The position numbers and the translations under genes were made by a program. A DNA stretch of 64,000 nt, taken from assembly GCF_012911565.1 (NCBI RefSeq), contig NZ_JAAMPU010000103.1, forward strand, positions 1 to 64,000. The letters run 5' to 3'. Shown piece by piece: positions 15,490 through 24,273 of this stretch. Positions within the stretch are counted from its first letter, which is position 1; each line of letters starts with the position of its first letter. The notes beneath the pieces are model-generated. The model was given only the letters and a program-made list of their open reading frames with translations. It made no database searches and had not been told where the DNA came from. Source of the DNA: Flavobacterium silvaticum. GTDB taxonomy: Bacteria; Bacteroidota; Bacteroidia; Flavobacteriales; Flavobacteriaceae.

Positions 15490-17853
15490 ATGGAAGCGAG
15501 AAAAGCATATACAGATTTCGGAAATTCAGGTTTCCCCTTTTCGATACCAAAAAATTTTCTGCTCGAAAACAGGCAAAGGGAAAGAGAAGTCGTTCCCAAG
15601 ATTGTGTTCCTGTCTACCTATCCGCCTCGTCAATGTGGTATTGCAACGTACACACAGGATTTGCTTCAGGCACTCAAGAATCAATTCGTGTATTCGTTCC
15701 GGATGTCGGTCTGTGCGCTTGAGACGAATAAGGAACAACACAGCTATGAAGCCGAAGAAATGGAATACGTACTCAATACCAGCGATGCTGATTCGTATGA
15801 ATCGTTGTTGTTACAGTTGAATTCAGATCCGGAAGTCAGTCTTGTAGTCATTCAGCATGAATTCGGATTGTTTGCAGATGACGTATCGGCTTTCAACAAC
15901 TTCCTAACCCGGATCAAAAAACCGGTTTCTGTCGTATTCCATACCGTTTTACCGCGTCCCGACGAAGCTTTCAAAAAGAACGTCCAGCATATTCTCGATA
16001 ACGCCGATGGAATCATCGTGATGACAGCTAATGCGTCGGAAATATTGACCCGCGATTACATCATATCGGAAGAAAAAATTGCCGTAATCCCACACGGAAC
16101 ACACTTAGTCCAGCACTTGGATAAAGAGGTGCTCAAGAAAAAATACGGTGTCAGCGGAAGAACGGTGTTGTCTACATTCGGATTATTGTCTTCCGGAAAA
16201 AGCATCGAAACCACATTGGAAGCGCTTCCGACCATTATAAAGACGACACCTGACGTATTGTTCCTGATTCTTGGAAAAACCCATCCGACAGTCGTTTTGA
16301 ACGAAGGCGAAGCGTATCGCGATTTCCTCAAACAACGTATTTCCGAATTGAATATCGGCAATCATGTCCAGTTCGTCAATGAATATCTTGCGTTGGATAA
16401 ATTACTCGAATATTTACAGCTCACAGATGTGTATCTGTTTACTTCCAAAGACCCGAACCAGGCTGTAAGCGGAACATTTTCCTATGCACTCAGCTGTGGC
16501 TGCCCGGTCGTTTCCACACCAATCCCTCATGCACAGGAATTCCTTTCGGGCCATGACGGATTGACGTTCGGTTTTGGCGATTCGGAAGGACTTGCCAAAG
16601 CCGTCAACCGATTGATTTTCGATGTTGAATTCCGAAACAGCGTTATCCTCGACGGCATGCATAAAATATCGGCGACAGCGTGGGAGAATTCAGCAGTCAA
16701 ACATGCGAAGTTCTTCCAGCAGCTGACGAATGGAAAAATGGAACTTCATTATAAGAATCCGGAAATCAATCTGTCCCACATCAAAAAAATGACAACCGAT
16801 TTTGGGATGCTCCAGTTTTCGGTCATCAATAAACCCGATATAAATTCCGGTTATACCATAGACGATAATGCGCGTGCGATGATTGCCATGTGCCAGCATT
16901 TCAAGCAGACACTTGATGCTTCGGATCTCAAATTGATTCAAATTTACCTTGACTTTATCGGTTTTTGCGAAAGGAAAGATTCGCTGTTCATGAACTATGT
17001 CGATTTCAACAAAAGATTTACGGAACAGAACAATGAAGTCAATCTTGAAGATTCAAGCGGACGTGCGTTTTGGGCGTTGGGTTACTTGCTTTCACAACAT
17101 AAAAAATTACCTGCTGACATGATGTCGCAGGCTGCGGGAATTTTCGAACGTTCGGCTTCAATGGCTATGGATATGCATTCGCCACGCGCCATGTCGTTCA
17201 TGATCAAGGGTTTTTATTATTACGACCGATATAAAAAAGACAACCAAATGGAAAGTAAAGTGGTTTTACTTTCGAACCGGCTTGTCCAAATGTATCGACA
17301 CGAAGCAAGCCCGGAATGGAATTGGTTCGAGAGTTACCTCACGTATGCGAACAGTATTTTACCGGAAGCGTTATTGTGTGCTTTTGCCATGACCGGAAAT
17401 CTCGTCTATCGCGATATAGCAAAGAAATCATTCGACTTTTTGTTGTCCAAAACGTTTTGTGACGACGGCATCAAGGTGATTTCAAACAGAAGCTGGTTCA
17501 TCAAAGGAGAAGTATGTGAAGAATACGGCGAGCAACCAATCGATATCGCTTACACGGTAATAACTTTGCGTAAGTTCCATGATATTTTCAAGGAAAGACA
17601 ATATCTCGTGAAGATGGAACTCGCGTTCAATTGGTTCCTCGGAAATAATCATTTGAAACAGATCATTTACAATCCGTGTACCGGCGGATGTTACGACGGA
17701 CTTGAAGAACATAATGTCAACCTGAACCAGGGCGCTGAATCGACCGTGAGTTATTTGATGGCACGGTTGACGGTTTATAAATTCTTTGGCAAGGAAAAGG
17801 AAATGTATCACCGTCGTCAGTCACGGTCTTATAAAGAGCTGGCGACCATCTGA
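15490..17853 (+). CDS. GT4 glycosyltransferase fused to a helical C-terminal domain
   Basis: A 787-residue cytoplasmic protein. Residues about 36-420 are a GT-B glycosyltransferase of family 4. The N-terminal Rossmann part starts IVFLSTYPPRQCGIATYTQD, and the nucleotide-sugar half has VLSTFGLLSSGKSIETTLEA, FLILGKTHPTV and the acidic-site region YALSCGCPVVSTPIPHAQEF. Residues about 430-770 form a helical region with motifs such as YTIDDNARAMIAMCQHF, WNWFESYLTYANSILPEAL and EYGEQPIDIAYTV, resembling an alpha/alpha-barrel sugar-processing domain. I recall this fusion in Bacteroidota near GH130 phosphorylase genes, but none is adjacent here. The acceptor and sugar are unknown. No signal peptide is present. 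Confidence 0.83.
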   Translation: MEARKAYTDFGNSGFPFSIPKNFLLENRQREREVVPKIVFLSTYPPRQCGIATYTQDLLQALKNQFVYSFRMSVCALETNKEQHSYEAEEMEYVLNTSDADSYESLLLQLNSDPEVSLVVIQHEFGLFADDVSAFNNFLTRIKKPVSVVFHTVLPRPDEAFKKNVQHILDNADGIIVMTANASEILTRDYIISEEKIAVIPHGTHLVQHLDKEVLKKKYGVSGRTVLSTFGLLSSGKSIETTLEALPTIIKTTPDVLFLILGKTHPTVVLNEGEAYRDFLKQRISELNIGNHVQFVNEYLALDKLLEYLQLTDVYLFTSKDPNQAVSGTFSYALSCGCPVVSTPIPHAQEFLSGHDGLTFGFGDSEGLAKAVNRLIFDVEFRNSVILDGMHKISATAWENSAVKHAKFFQQLTNGKMELHYKNPEINLSHIKKMTTDFGMLQFSVINKPDINSGYTIDDNARAMIAMCQHFKQTLDASDLKLIQIYLDFIGFCERKDSLFMNYVDFNKRFTEQNNEVNLEDSSGRAFWALGYLLSQHKKLPADMMSQAAGIFERSASMAMDMHSPRAMSFMIKGFYYYDRYKKDNQMESKVVLLSNRLVQMYRHEASPEWNWFESYLTYANSILPEALLCAFAMTGNLVYRDIAKKSFDFLLSKTFCDDGIKVISNRSWFIKGEVCEEYGEQPIDIAYTVITLRKFHDIFKERQYLVKMELAFNWFLGNNHLKQIIYNPCTGGCYDGLEEHNVNLNQGAESTVSYLMARLTVYKFFGKEKEMYHRRQSRSYKELATI

Positions 17854-17863
17854 GGAATAAGCA

Positions 17864-17894
17864 TAAAAAAACCGCCGGTTAATGGCGGTTTTTA
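17864..17894. terminator. Bidirectional terminator
   Basis: AAAAAACCGCC and GGCGGTTTTT pair across GGTTAAT between convergent genes (stops at 17853 and 17910). Confidence 0.87.
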
Positions 17895-17909
17895 ATTTGA
17901 ATAAGATTT

Positions 17910-18455
17910 TTATTTCTGTGTCTGCGGAAGCGTTTTCACATCGGACTCATCCAATCCGTATTGCTGCATCACATCATAGTATTCAGGTATTTTAAGCCTT
18001 TGAGTGGCCGATGTCCTTGAGAAGTATCCGGGAACGATTACAATCCGGAACGTGACATTATTCCTGTAAAAAGAATCGATGGTATTACGGTCGATATTTG
18101 GCGTTGCATCAATGAAAATACTGAAATCATTGGTTGTGAAGTCAAAATTGTACTGGAAACTTCCGGTATTGGTGTAGTAGACCTGCGGAAGCGGCTTCCA
18201 GACATCCAATCCGTCCTCGACTCCGGAAAGTTCATAAACCAATATACTGTCCGATGCATAAATGGCGGGATCAAGCGGAAAGAAAGAACGGAAAGCAAAA
18301 TAAGGATCGGGATCATCTACAAACGAAGTGGTTACTTCAAATGCTTCGGCAATAAGGCCATCGTCACCAGCGGGACCTTGCGGGCCTTCGGGGCCTTCGC
18401 AGCTTTGGAATACAGACACAGCGGCTAAGGCGGTAAAAAGGAATATCTTTTTCAT
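17910..18455 (-). CDS. Lipoprotein with short collagen-like repeat
   Basis: A 181-residue lipoprotein with a signal ending in VFQSC (Cys near 19). Directly after the lipidated Cys comes a short Gly-x-y run (EGPEGPQGPAGDDG), then a beta-rich domain of about 140 residues with several aromatic/acidic strands (DPYFAFRSFFPLDPAIYA, YNFDFTTNDFSIFID). The collagen-like linker right after the anchor is a recurring design in Bacteroidota lipoproteins and probably acts as a spacer. The function is unknown. It is a single gene. Confidence 0.8.
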   Translation of the reverse strand: MKKIFLFTALAAVSVFQSCEGPEGPQGPAGDDGLIAEAFEVTTSFVDDPDPYFAFRSFFPLDPAIYASDSILVYELSGVEDGLDVWKPLPQVYYTNTGSFQYNFDFTTNDFSIFIDATPNIDRNTIDSFYRNNVTFRIVIVPGYFSRTSATQRLKIPEYYDVMQQYGLDESDVKTLPQTQK

Positions 18456-18553
18456 GGGAATAAGTTATAGGTTATTTATAAAAATACGCCTTTCTAAAAC
18501 CTTGCCAAAACCAAGAAGCCATTTCAATTAAAATTTAGGATTATTTTTACAGA

Positions 18554-19117
18554 ATGGAATCAGGATTCAAACTCTTTATGGTTATGCTCGGTGCCACTCC
18601 GGAAGGCAGGTTGACGGAACAGCACGACATCTTTTTCGGAATAGGAAAATCATTGAAAGAACTCGTTCCGAAAATGGAGGAATCCTGGCCGGAAGCAAAA
18701 GGAATCATCCATATCGACGCCTGGCGCGAAGTGACTTCGGTGGATGGATTTGAGGTTATTGTCAGCCCAAAAACAGATTCGGTTTCAGGCAATCATTTGT
18801 TCTTCCTCAACCTCGGCGGATATCGTGACGGCGAATTCGAGGAATATCATTACAAGGTGCTGACCGTTTCAGAAACCATGGCAGCTGCAATCAAAACCTC
18901 AAAAGCCACGACTTTCTACAAACATTGCGGTTTTAAAGGAGCCGAATCACATATCGACGACAAATACGGAATCGATGTGGACGATGTTTTCAAGGTCATC
19001 GATATTCTGCCCGCATCAGACAAACAATCATTTAGCATCGAATTTCATCATAAGACAGGAATTCTTCCGGACGAACTTCATATTGGTTATGTGAAAATCG
19101 CGAGCCTGTTGAAATAA
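18554..19117 (+). CDS. DUF1543 domain protein
   Basis: A 187-residue cytoplasmic protein matching DUF1543. It starts KLFMVMLGATPEGRLTEQHD, followed by IFFGIGKSLKELVPKMEESW and a repeat-like second half (HYKVLTVSETMAAAIKTSKA, FYKHCGFKGAESHIDDKYGI). The family has no known biochemical function. It is a single gene, closed by its own terminator. The start fits the beginning of the family motif. Confidence 0.85.
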   Translation: MESGFKLFMVMLGATPEGRLTEQHDIFFGIGKSLKELVPKMEESWPEAKGIIHIDAWREVTSVDGFEVIVSPKTDSVSGNHLFFLNLGGYRDGEFEEYHYKVLTVSETMAAAIKTSKATTFYKHCGFKGAESHIDDKYGIDVDDVFKVIDILPASDKQSFSIEFHHKTGILPDELHIGYVKIASLLK

Positions 19118-19143
19118 AAAAGCACCCGTCATGAGTGCTTTTG
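19118..19143. terminator. Bidirectional terminator
   Basis: AAAAAGCAC and GAGTGCTTTT pair around CCGTCAT between convergent genes (stops at 19117 and 19146). Confidence 0.8.
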
Positions 19144-19145
19144 GA

Positions 19146-19523
19146 TTATTCAGGAACCTCGGTCTTGCGCTTACTTACGGTTTTCTTTAATTCCTGACGA
19201 TTCTCCTTTTTGAATTCCTGGAATTTCCTGAATTCTTCATCAGAGAAAATGGCTTTAAGAGCAGCTGTCCGTTCTTTATCGGCTTCTTTCACATCGCTCA
19301 TTTTTTCCTTTCTGGCTTCGGGTGAATTTTTTACTGCGGCGGCTTTGGTGATGAATGCTTCGTTTATTTCCTGCACTTTTGGCGTGAGAGCCTCGTTAAA
19401 GCCAATGTATGCCTTCATTTTCTGTGTCAATGCGGAGGCAGCAGCACTGGTATTTTGTTGTGCAAATGTCAACGACGATGTAAGTACAAAGGTAAGCAGT
19501 AATAAATTTTTGATTCGTTTCAT
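19146..19523 (-). CDS. Small periplasmic helical protein
   Basis: A 125-residue exported protein with signal peptide (KRIKNLLLLTFVLTSSLTFA). The mature part is nearly all helix and rich in Lys, Glu and Ala. The segment FSDEEFRKFQEFKKENRQEL recalls the C-terminal helix of Spy/CpxP-like or DUF4168-like periplasmic proteins, but the LTxxQ motif is absent and I do not assign it to a family. Its start lies 2 bases after the stop of the upstream lipoprotein gene, so the pair is an operon. Confidence 0.75.
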   Translation of the reverse strand: MKRIKNLLLLTFVLTSSLTFAQQNTSAAASALTQKMKAYIGFNEALTPKVQEINEAFITKAAAVKNSPEARKEKMSDVKEADKERTAALKAIFSDEEFRKFQEFKKENRQELKKTVSKRKTEVPE

Positions 19524-19525
19524 GA

Positions 19526-20272
19526 TTAAAGTGTTATGGTATACGTATTTCCGTTGATTTCGAGAGTTGCGGTCCCGTCACCGTTAAAGGTAATGTTTCC
19601 TGAGTAATTATAGGTGTTTCCGGTAGAAGAAGTTCCGATGAAGGTTACAGCCGCCGAACCCGATTCGATATTATGGGAGGTTTTTCCGAAAACCACCGAA
19701 TCCAGCGAATAGGTCAGCGTACTTTCAAAAGTGTTCTGGTTGCGGATTTTGGAAACCTGTGTTCCGTTGCGCTCATAAGAACCAGTAAACGTCACCGACG
19801 CTGAGGTCGTTTCCAAACCTGATATAGTCAATGAGGCATCGGCCGAATCATCAGACGCCATTCTCGGAGTATCATACGTTCCGGAATAGGTGGCCGAATA
19901 TAAAAGTGTGGCCGGTTCGCCTTCTGTAGTGCAGTTTAATTCAGCTTGTCTTGCCGCCGAATAATTATAGGAATAATTGGTGCCGCTGAATGAATCGGTG
20001 AAATTGCTGTTGTAAGGCATTCCGCATTCGAGAGCCGGATTTTCTGTGTATACGGCTTGTTCGTCGGCGTAAGCAGATGCCGATTCCATTGTCCGGGCCA
20101 GGCCGTTGCTTTCGGAACTCACCGAATACGTAATCGCATCTACCGCGTCCTGTTCTTCATTGTTGACTGGAGTCGCTGCATCGTCGTTGCTGCAATTGCT
20201 TAAAATGAAACCGCCCAAGATTGCGGTTGCGGCCAAAAACGATTTTCTGAAAATTTGATGTACTGTTTTCAT
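19526..20272 (-). CDS. Hypothetical lipoprotein, beta-rich
   Basis: A 248-residue lipoprotein: the signal region ends GGFILSNCSNDD, with the lipidated Cys near residue 27. The mature chain is rich in Thr, Ser and Tyr, with alternating strands (SYNYSAARQAELNCTTEGEP, TLTYSLDSVVFGKTSHNIE, YNYSGNITFNGDGTATLEIN). Two Cys residues could form a disulfide. No family is recognised. It is the first gene of a two-gene operon with the small helical protein downstream. Confidence 0.75.
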   Translation of the reverse strand: MKTVHQIFRKSFLAATAILGGFILSNCSNDDAATPVNNEEQDAVDAITYSVSSESNGLARTMESASAYADEQAVYTENPALECGMPYNSNFTDSFSGTNYSYNYSAARQAELNCTTEGEPATLLYSATYSGTYDTPRMASDDSADASLTISGLETTSASVTFTGSYERNGTQVSKIRNQNTFESTLTYSLDSVVFGKTSHNIESGSAAVTFIGTSSTGNTYNYSGNITFNGDGTATLEINGNTYTITL

Positions 20273-20380
20273 GTCTTTCTTTTTTAAGGTTATGGGTCAA
20301 AAGTAGCTTCATGAAACAGGCGTTTTTATTTTTTGCGGCTGAAACGGACAAATCCCCAATCGAACAGGCCTGGATCCGAA

Positions 20381-21154
20381 TCAATTCGTTTCAATCCATT
20401 TCAGGAACAAAGGCGATTTGGTCTTGCTGACGATAACGGGATCGGAAACCGTGACAGTAAGCTTCAGCAACAACCGCCGCGAGAAGTAATGCGACAGGCT
20501 TTCGACGGCTTTTCTATTGATTATGAATTGCCGGTTCACACGGAAAAAATCGACAGGGGAAAGCCAGGATTCGAATTCGTCCATCGTCTGGCTCATGGTA
20601 TATTTTTTTCCGTTAAAGCCAAAAAGACACACATTTCCGAATTCGGACTGGAAATAAGCGATGTCCAAAGTGGCGATAGGAATGATATTTTCACGCGAAT
20701 GAGCCAGCAATGTTTTCTTGTATTCATTGCCAATGTGCTGGAGCAACCGATCTATTTTTTGTTGCGGTTCATCTGATATTCCAGTTCCGAAAAGCTGTTT
20801 CATTTTTTCATACTTCGCGATGCTTTGTCCCAGCTTGTCTTCATCGACAGGCTTTAATAGATAGTCGATACTGCTGGTTTTGAAAGCCTCGATTGCATAT
20901 TGGTCATAAGCCGTACAGAAAATAATAGGCGATTCGATTTCGACTTGCCTGAAAATCTCGAAACTAAGGCCGTCGGCAAGTTGTATGTCTGCCAGGATCA
21001 AATCTGGCGCAGGATTTTCACGCAGCCATTTGGTGCCCGATTTTACACTTTGGATCATATCGAGAACAGTCGCGTCCGGATTTACAGATTCAATGGTTCG
21101 TTTGAGTTCGCGCGCCGTCTTTATTTCGTCTTCAATAATGAGTACCGATATCAT
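20381..21154 (-). CDS. LytTR response regulator
   Basis: A 257-residue DNA-binding response regulator. The receiver domain (about 1-120) has the acidic pair Glu8/Asp9-Glu10, phosphoacceptor Asp56 (DLILADIQLADG), Thr81 in FCTAYDQYAI and Lys101 in YLLKPVDEDK. The LytTR domain (about 150-255) includes YFQSEFGNVCLFGFNGKKYT and FFRVNRQFIINRKAVESL. It overlaps the upstream hydroxylase gene by 4 bases, and a LytS-type kinase is two genes upstream, so the phosphodonor is probably that kinase. Confidence 0.92.
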   Translation of the reverse strand: MISVLIIEDEIKTARELKRTIESVNPDATVLDMIQSVKSGTKWLRENPAPDLILADIQLADGLSFEIFRQVEIESPIIFCTAYDQYAIEAFKTSSIDYLLKPVDEDKLGQSIAKYEKMKQLFGTGISDEPQQKIDRLLQHIGNEYKKTLLAHSRENIIPIATLDIAYFQSEFGNVCLFGFNGKKYTMSQTMDEFESWLSPVDFFRVNRQFIINRKAVESLSHYFSRRLLLKLTVTVSDPVIVSKTKSPLFLKWIETN

Positions 21155-21888
21155 TGTCTGTCTGTTTTTAAGGTAGGTTCCTTTTCAGTATGCATCACAC
21201 AATCCCAGAACCGGAAATACAACCCGAAGTTTCCGCGCACGCCATGATGGTGATCGTTATGATTGGTTCCGGTGTTGAATATCCGGCCCAAACGCGAACG
21301 GTAGAATTTTTTCGGAAGTATTTCATAACCCAAATGCCCATATACATTAAAGCTGAACATGGCAAGCATGAACAATCCAACGGCTCCGCGGTGCATCGGG
21401 ATCAAAAAAACGACGACCAAAATTACGCCGCCTTCGATCAATGCTTCAAGCGGATGGAATGAATAGGCGGCCCAAGGCGATGGATTGTGTGATTTGTGAT
21501 GGATTAGATGTATATACCTGAACAACTTCGGATGATGCATCAATCGATGCGTCCAGTAAAAATACGTATCGTGGATCAAAATCGCCAGCATGACGCTTCC
21601 GAAGAAATAGGCAAGGCCGAACTGTGAAATGTCCTGATACAATTTGGTGTACGCTGTCAACGGCGACCTGAAAACCAAAACTGCATAAGCCGAAAAAATC
21701 ACCAAAGTCAGGCAGGAATATTTGATTTCCCTGTAATAATCTTTGTTCTTCGGAAACATCCGCTGGATTTTGAGCCTCGCGAATTTATTTCGGAACAACA
21801 CGTAAAACAACAGGAAAGCCAGGCCGGTCATGATAAAATAACGCAGGCCCATGAGCAGCAGGAATTTGAAATACGGTGCATTTTCCAT
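21151..21888 (-). CDS. Sterol desaturase / fatty acid hydroxylase family protein
   Basis: A 245-residue membrane di-iron enzyme. Membrane segments lie near 8-28, 55-75 and 90-110. The histidine clusters that bind the metal pair are complete: HDTYFYWTHRLMHH, HLIHHKSHNPSPWA and NHNDHHHG. Members hydroxylate or desaturate lipids, or cleave alkylglycerol ethers. The substrate here is unknown. It sits between kinase and regulator of one two-component operon: 11 bases after the kinase stop and overlapping the regulator start by 4. This suggests that the system adjusts or senses membrane lipid state. Confidence 0.9.
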   Translation of the reverse strand: MENAPYFKFLLLMGLRYFIMTGLAFLLFYVLFRNKFARLKIQRMFPKNKDYYREIKYSCLTLVIFSAYAVLVFRSPLTAYTKLYQDISQFGLAYFFGSVMLAILIHDTYFYWTHRLMHHPKLFRYIHLIHHKSHNPSPWAAYSFHPLEALIEGGVILVVVFLIPMHRGAVGLFMLAMFSFNVYGHLGYEILPKKFYRSRLGRIFNTGTNHNDHHHGVRGNFGLYFRFWDCVMHTEKEPTLKTDRQ

Positions 21889-21899
21889 GGCAGTTGAAT

Positions 21900-22901
21900 T
21901 TAAAGTAAGGGTATGTTGACGGTAAAATCCGTCGGGCCGTCCAAGATGTTTATTTCCTTATCGGATAACAATTGATACCGTGTCGAAATATTTTGCAGCC
22001 CTTTTCCGGTTCCGGGTTCGGCGGAAATACGCGGTTTGATTTTGTTTGAGACCGATAGGTTTTCGCCTGATGAAATTATTGAAATTCGCAACGGTTCTTC
22101 AAGTGAAACCACGTTGTGTTTGATGGCATTTTCGACGAGCAATTGCAAAACCAGCGGTGGCAGTTTTTTGTCCATAAGGTTTTCATCGATTGAAATCTCG
22201 ACCTGTAATCCATCTTCGAAACGCTCTTTCAAAATATATAGATAAGCTTCTATGAATTCGAGTTCTTCGCGTAAGGTAGCCAGATGGTTTTCATTGAACG
22301 CAAGCAAATACCGATACACCTGTGACAATTGTAAAATATATTTTCTCACAGCTGCATCAGGAACCATCGATTGCAATGTACTCAGTGAATTGAAAAGGAA
22401 ATGCGGACTGATTTGTTGCCGAAGTGAATCGAGTTGGGCCTCGAGTTTTTCTTTACGCAATTGTTCGATTTCAATGGAAGCGCGTTGTTTTTCAAACAAT
22501 ATTTTGAAGTAGTATTCAACGAATAAGATTACGCCGCTCAGCGCAATGCCACGGGCAAAAAGCGCAATCTGTTTTTTTCGCAACGGCAATTGGTCCATGA
22601 ACGGAAAGTCGGCGTAGATGTGGGAGAACGATACAAAGAAATAAGCGGCGATTTTATGGTAGAAGTACGATATGAAGCCGGAAGCGATAAGTAAAACGGT
22701 CACTTTTAAAATCCTCCGGTTTCCATTGATGGCGTATCGGCTTAACATCCAGAAAACAAAACTCAACAACCACAAATAAATCAGGTGCATGAAAATATAA
22801 CTTACATGTTCGGCTCCCGGACGCATGATGCGTGGCGAGGTCGCGAGGAAACTGACGACAAGGCTCAGCAGGATTCCGCGTTTTAAAGAAATATTTTTCA
22901 T
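21900..22901 (-). CDS. LytS-type sensor histidine kinase
   Basis: A 333-residue membrane kinase. Four hydrophobic segments occupy about 10-145, with no large periplasmic domain. A coiled coil follows (FEKQRASIEIEQLRKEKLEA), then the His_kinase domain with SPHFLFNSLSTLQSMV (phospho-His in PHF) and the ATPase half with LPPLVLQLLVENAIKHNV and GTGKGLQNISTRYQ. This layout is the LytS/YehU type that partners LytTR regulators. It is the first gene of an operon with the hydroxylase and regulator. The lack of a clear sensor domain suggests that it senses the membrane itself. Confidence 0.92.
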   Translation of the reverse strand: MKNISLKRGILLSLVVSFLATSPRIMRPGAEHVSYIFMHLIYLWLLSFVFWMLSRYAINGNRRILKVTVLLIASGFISYFYHKIAAYFFVSFSHIYADFPFMDQLPLRKKQIALFARGIALSGVILFVEYYFKILFEKQRASIEIEQLRKEKLEAQLDSLRQQISPHFLFNSLSTLQSMVPDAAVRKYILQLSQVYRYLLAFNENHLATLREELEFIEAYLYILKERFEDGLQVEISIDENLMDKKLPPLVLQLLVENAIKHNVVSLEEPLRISIISSGENLSVSNKIKPRISAEPGTGKGLQNISTRYQLLSDKEINILDGPTDFTVNIPLL

Positions 22902-22977
22902 GTCTCAAAAGTATATGACGAATCAAATGAGTCCGTTCGATTCTGCCTGAACGGTGCAAATAGAGAAGTGAACGGGC

Positions 22978-23008
22978 AAAAAAAAGGCTCTCGTAAGAAA
23001 GCCATTTT
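22978..23008 (-). terminator. Terminator after the T9SS gene
   Basis: On the minus strand GGCTTTC and GAGAGCC pair around TTAC, followed by eight T. Confidence 0.85.
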
Positions 23009-23028
23009 ATTATTTATTGTTATTCTTA

Positions 23029-24093
23029 TTATTTACGGATGACTTTTCTGGTGAAATCTCCGTTATCGGTATAAACCTTTACAAAATAAACACCGGAACG
23101 CAACGCGGTCACATCAAGGCTTTGCCCGACTTTTTGTCCCAACGTATCGAATACTTCGACACCTTTGACGTTGATTTCCGTATTGAGCTGCAATTTACCG
23201 TCGGTCGGATTCGGATATACGGAAATCCCCGCGAACGAATCGAAATGCGGTGCACTTAAAACGTCACCGGTAAACGTGACGCGGGTCGGCACGAAAACGT
23301 CGGCGACTTCTGTTCCCGTGGCTTGAAGAACCGGAATTCCGGAAGCCGGATCGAACCAGGAATACATTACCGTTGTCGTGTTGATTGGGATTTCGGTTCC
23401 GTCATACGTTATGGTCTGGTCTGTAATAAGCGTGGTTTTAACCTTAAGGACACTGGCAAAAGTTCCGGCAGGCGTCGTCAGCGAACCCCAGCCGTTTACT
23501 TCATTGTGCCTGTTGTTCGAGCCGTTGACACTTATAGGAAAACCGAGTGCGCTCAGGTCAACATTCAATGTACTGTCATCAGAATAATCATCTCCGAAAT
23601 TCATTGGGAAATGCCAGACATCATCGGGATCTGTATAATCTACGGTGAAACTTACGGGCGTTCCGTTCAAATCTGCCGAAAGGCCAAGCATCTTGCTTTG
23701 AAGTACCGAATCGGTCAGGTTGTAATGATTCGTGATGTTGTTGACTCCTGCTGCCGACAAATCGAAACCTTCGGTCGCATCGTTCGCCAGATTAAACGCA
23801 TTGGAAAACTGTGAATTGCAGTTGAAGATATAAAAATGAAGAAAGCACCACGTGGTTTTATATCCTGTGTTTTCCGGATCGAGCCAGGTTTGGGTGTCGG
23901 TCGATGCGGCCGTAAGTGCAGAATAATCCCAGGTTTGGTTGGCGCCTGTCTGTGTAAAATCTGCCGTGAGGAAATCTCCGGCCACGTTTACAGTGAACGA
24001 TTCGCCTGCGGTGGCAAAATTTGTGGAATTATAAGTGGTTTGTGCCGATGCAAAAGCGGTGATCAGCAAACCGAAGAGCGTAATTTTTTTCAT
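23029..24093 (-). CDS. T9SS type A sorting domain protein
   Basis: A 354-residue secreted protein with signal peptide (KKITLFGLLITAFASA). About 270 residues of beta-rich cargo follow with no known catalytic motif: TAGESFTVNVAGDFLTAD, NQTWDYSALTAASTDTQTWL and FPMNFGDDYSDDSTLNVDL. The last 75 residues are a type A sorting domain (ISVYPNPTDGKLQLNTEINV, GVEVFDTLGQKVG, LDVTALRSGVYFVKVYTDNG, ending FTRKVIRK). The cargo resembles uncharacterised surface proteins common in Flavobacteria. It is a single gene. Confidence 0.88.
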   Translation of the reverse strand: MKKITLFGLLITAFASAQTTYNSTNFATAGESFTVNVAGDFLTADFTQTGANQTWDYSALTAASTDTQTWLDPENTGYKTTWCFLHFYIFNCNSQFSNAFNLANDATEGFDLSAAGVNNITNHYNLTDSVLQSKMLGLSADLNGTPVSFTVDYTDPDDVWHFPMNFGDDYSDDSTLNVDLSALGFPISVNGSNNRHNEVNGWGSLTTPAGTFASVLKVKTTLITDQTITYDGTEIPINTTTVMYSWFDPASGIPVLQATGTEVADVFVPTRVTFTGDVLSAPHFDSFAGISVYPNPTDGKLQLNTEINVKGVEVFDTLGQKVGQSLDVTALRSGVYFVKVYTDNGDFTRKVIRK

Positions 24094-24229
24094 AGGCCGG
24101 ATTTCTTAAAGGGTTGGTTCAGAACTGAAATGTAGCCAATTTCTGTTTTCAAACATTTGTTTTTAAACCAATTTTCGACGAATAGGACAATTCGTTGGCT
24201 GAACAGGAAAAAAATATAAAAATAATAAG

Positions 24230-24259
24230 TGAACGAATATTCATTTATTTATATATTTG
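24230..24259 (+). promoter_or_regulatory. TetR gene promoter with probable operator
   Basis: TGAACGAATATTCATTTA (24230-24247) is an imperfect palindrome matching its own complement at 14 of 18 positions, centred on AATATT. It is followed by an exact -7 box TATATTTG (24252-24259), 14 bp before the TetR start. A palindrome over the -33 region directly in front of a TetR gene fits an autoregulatory operator. Confidence 0.6.
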
Positions 24260-24273
24260 CCAAAAAAAATTAG

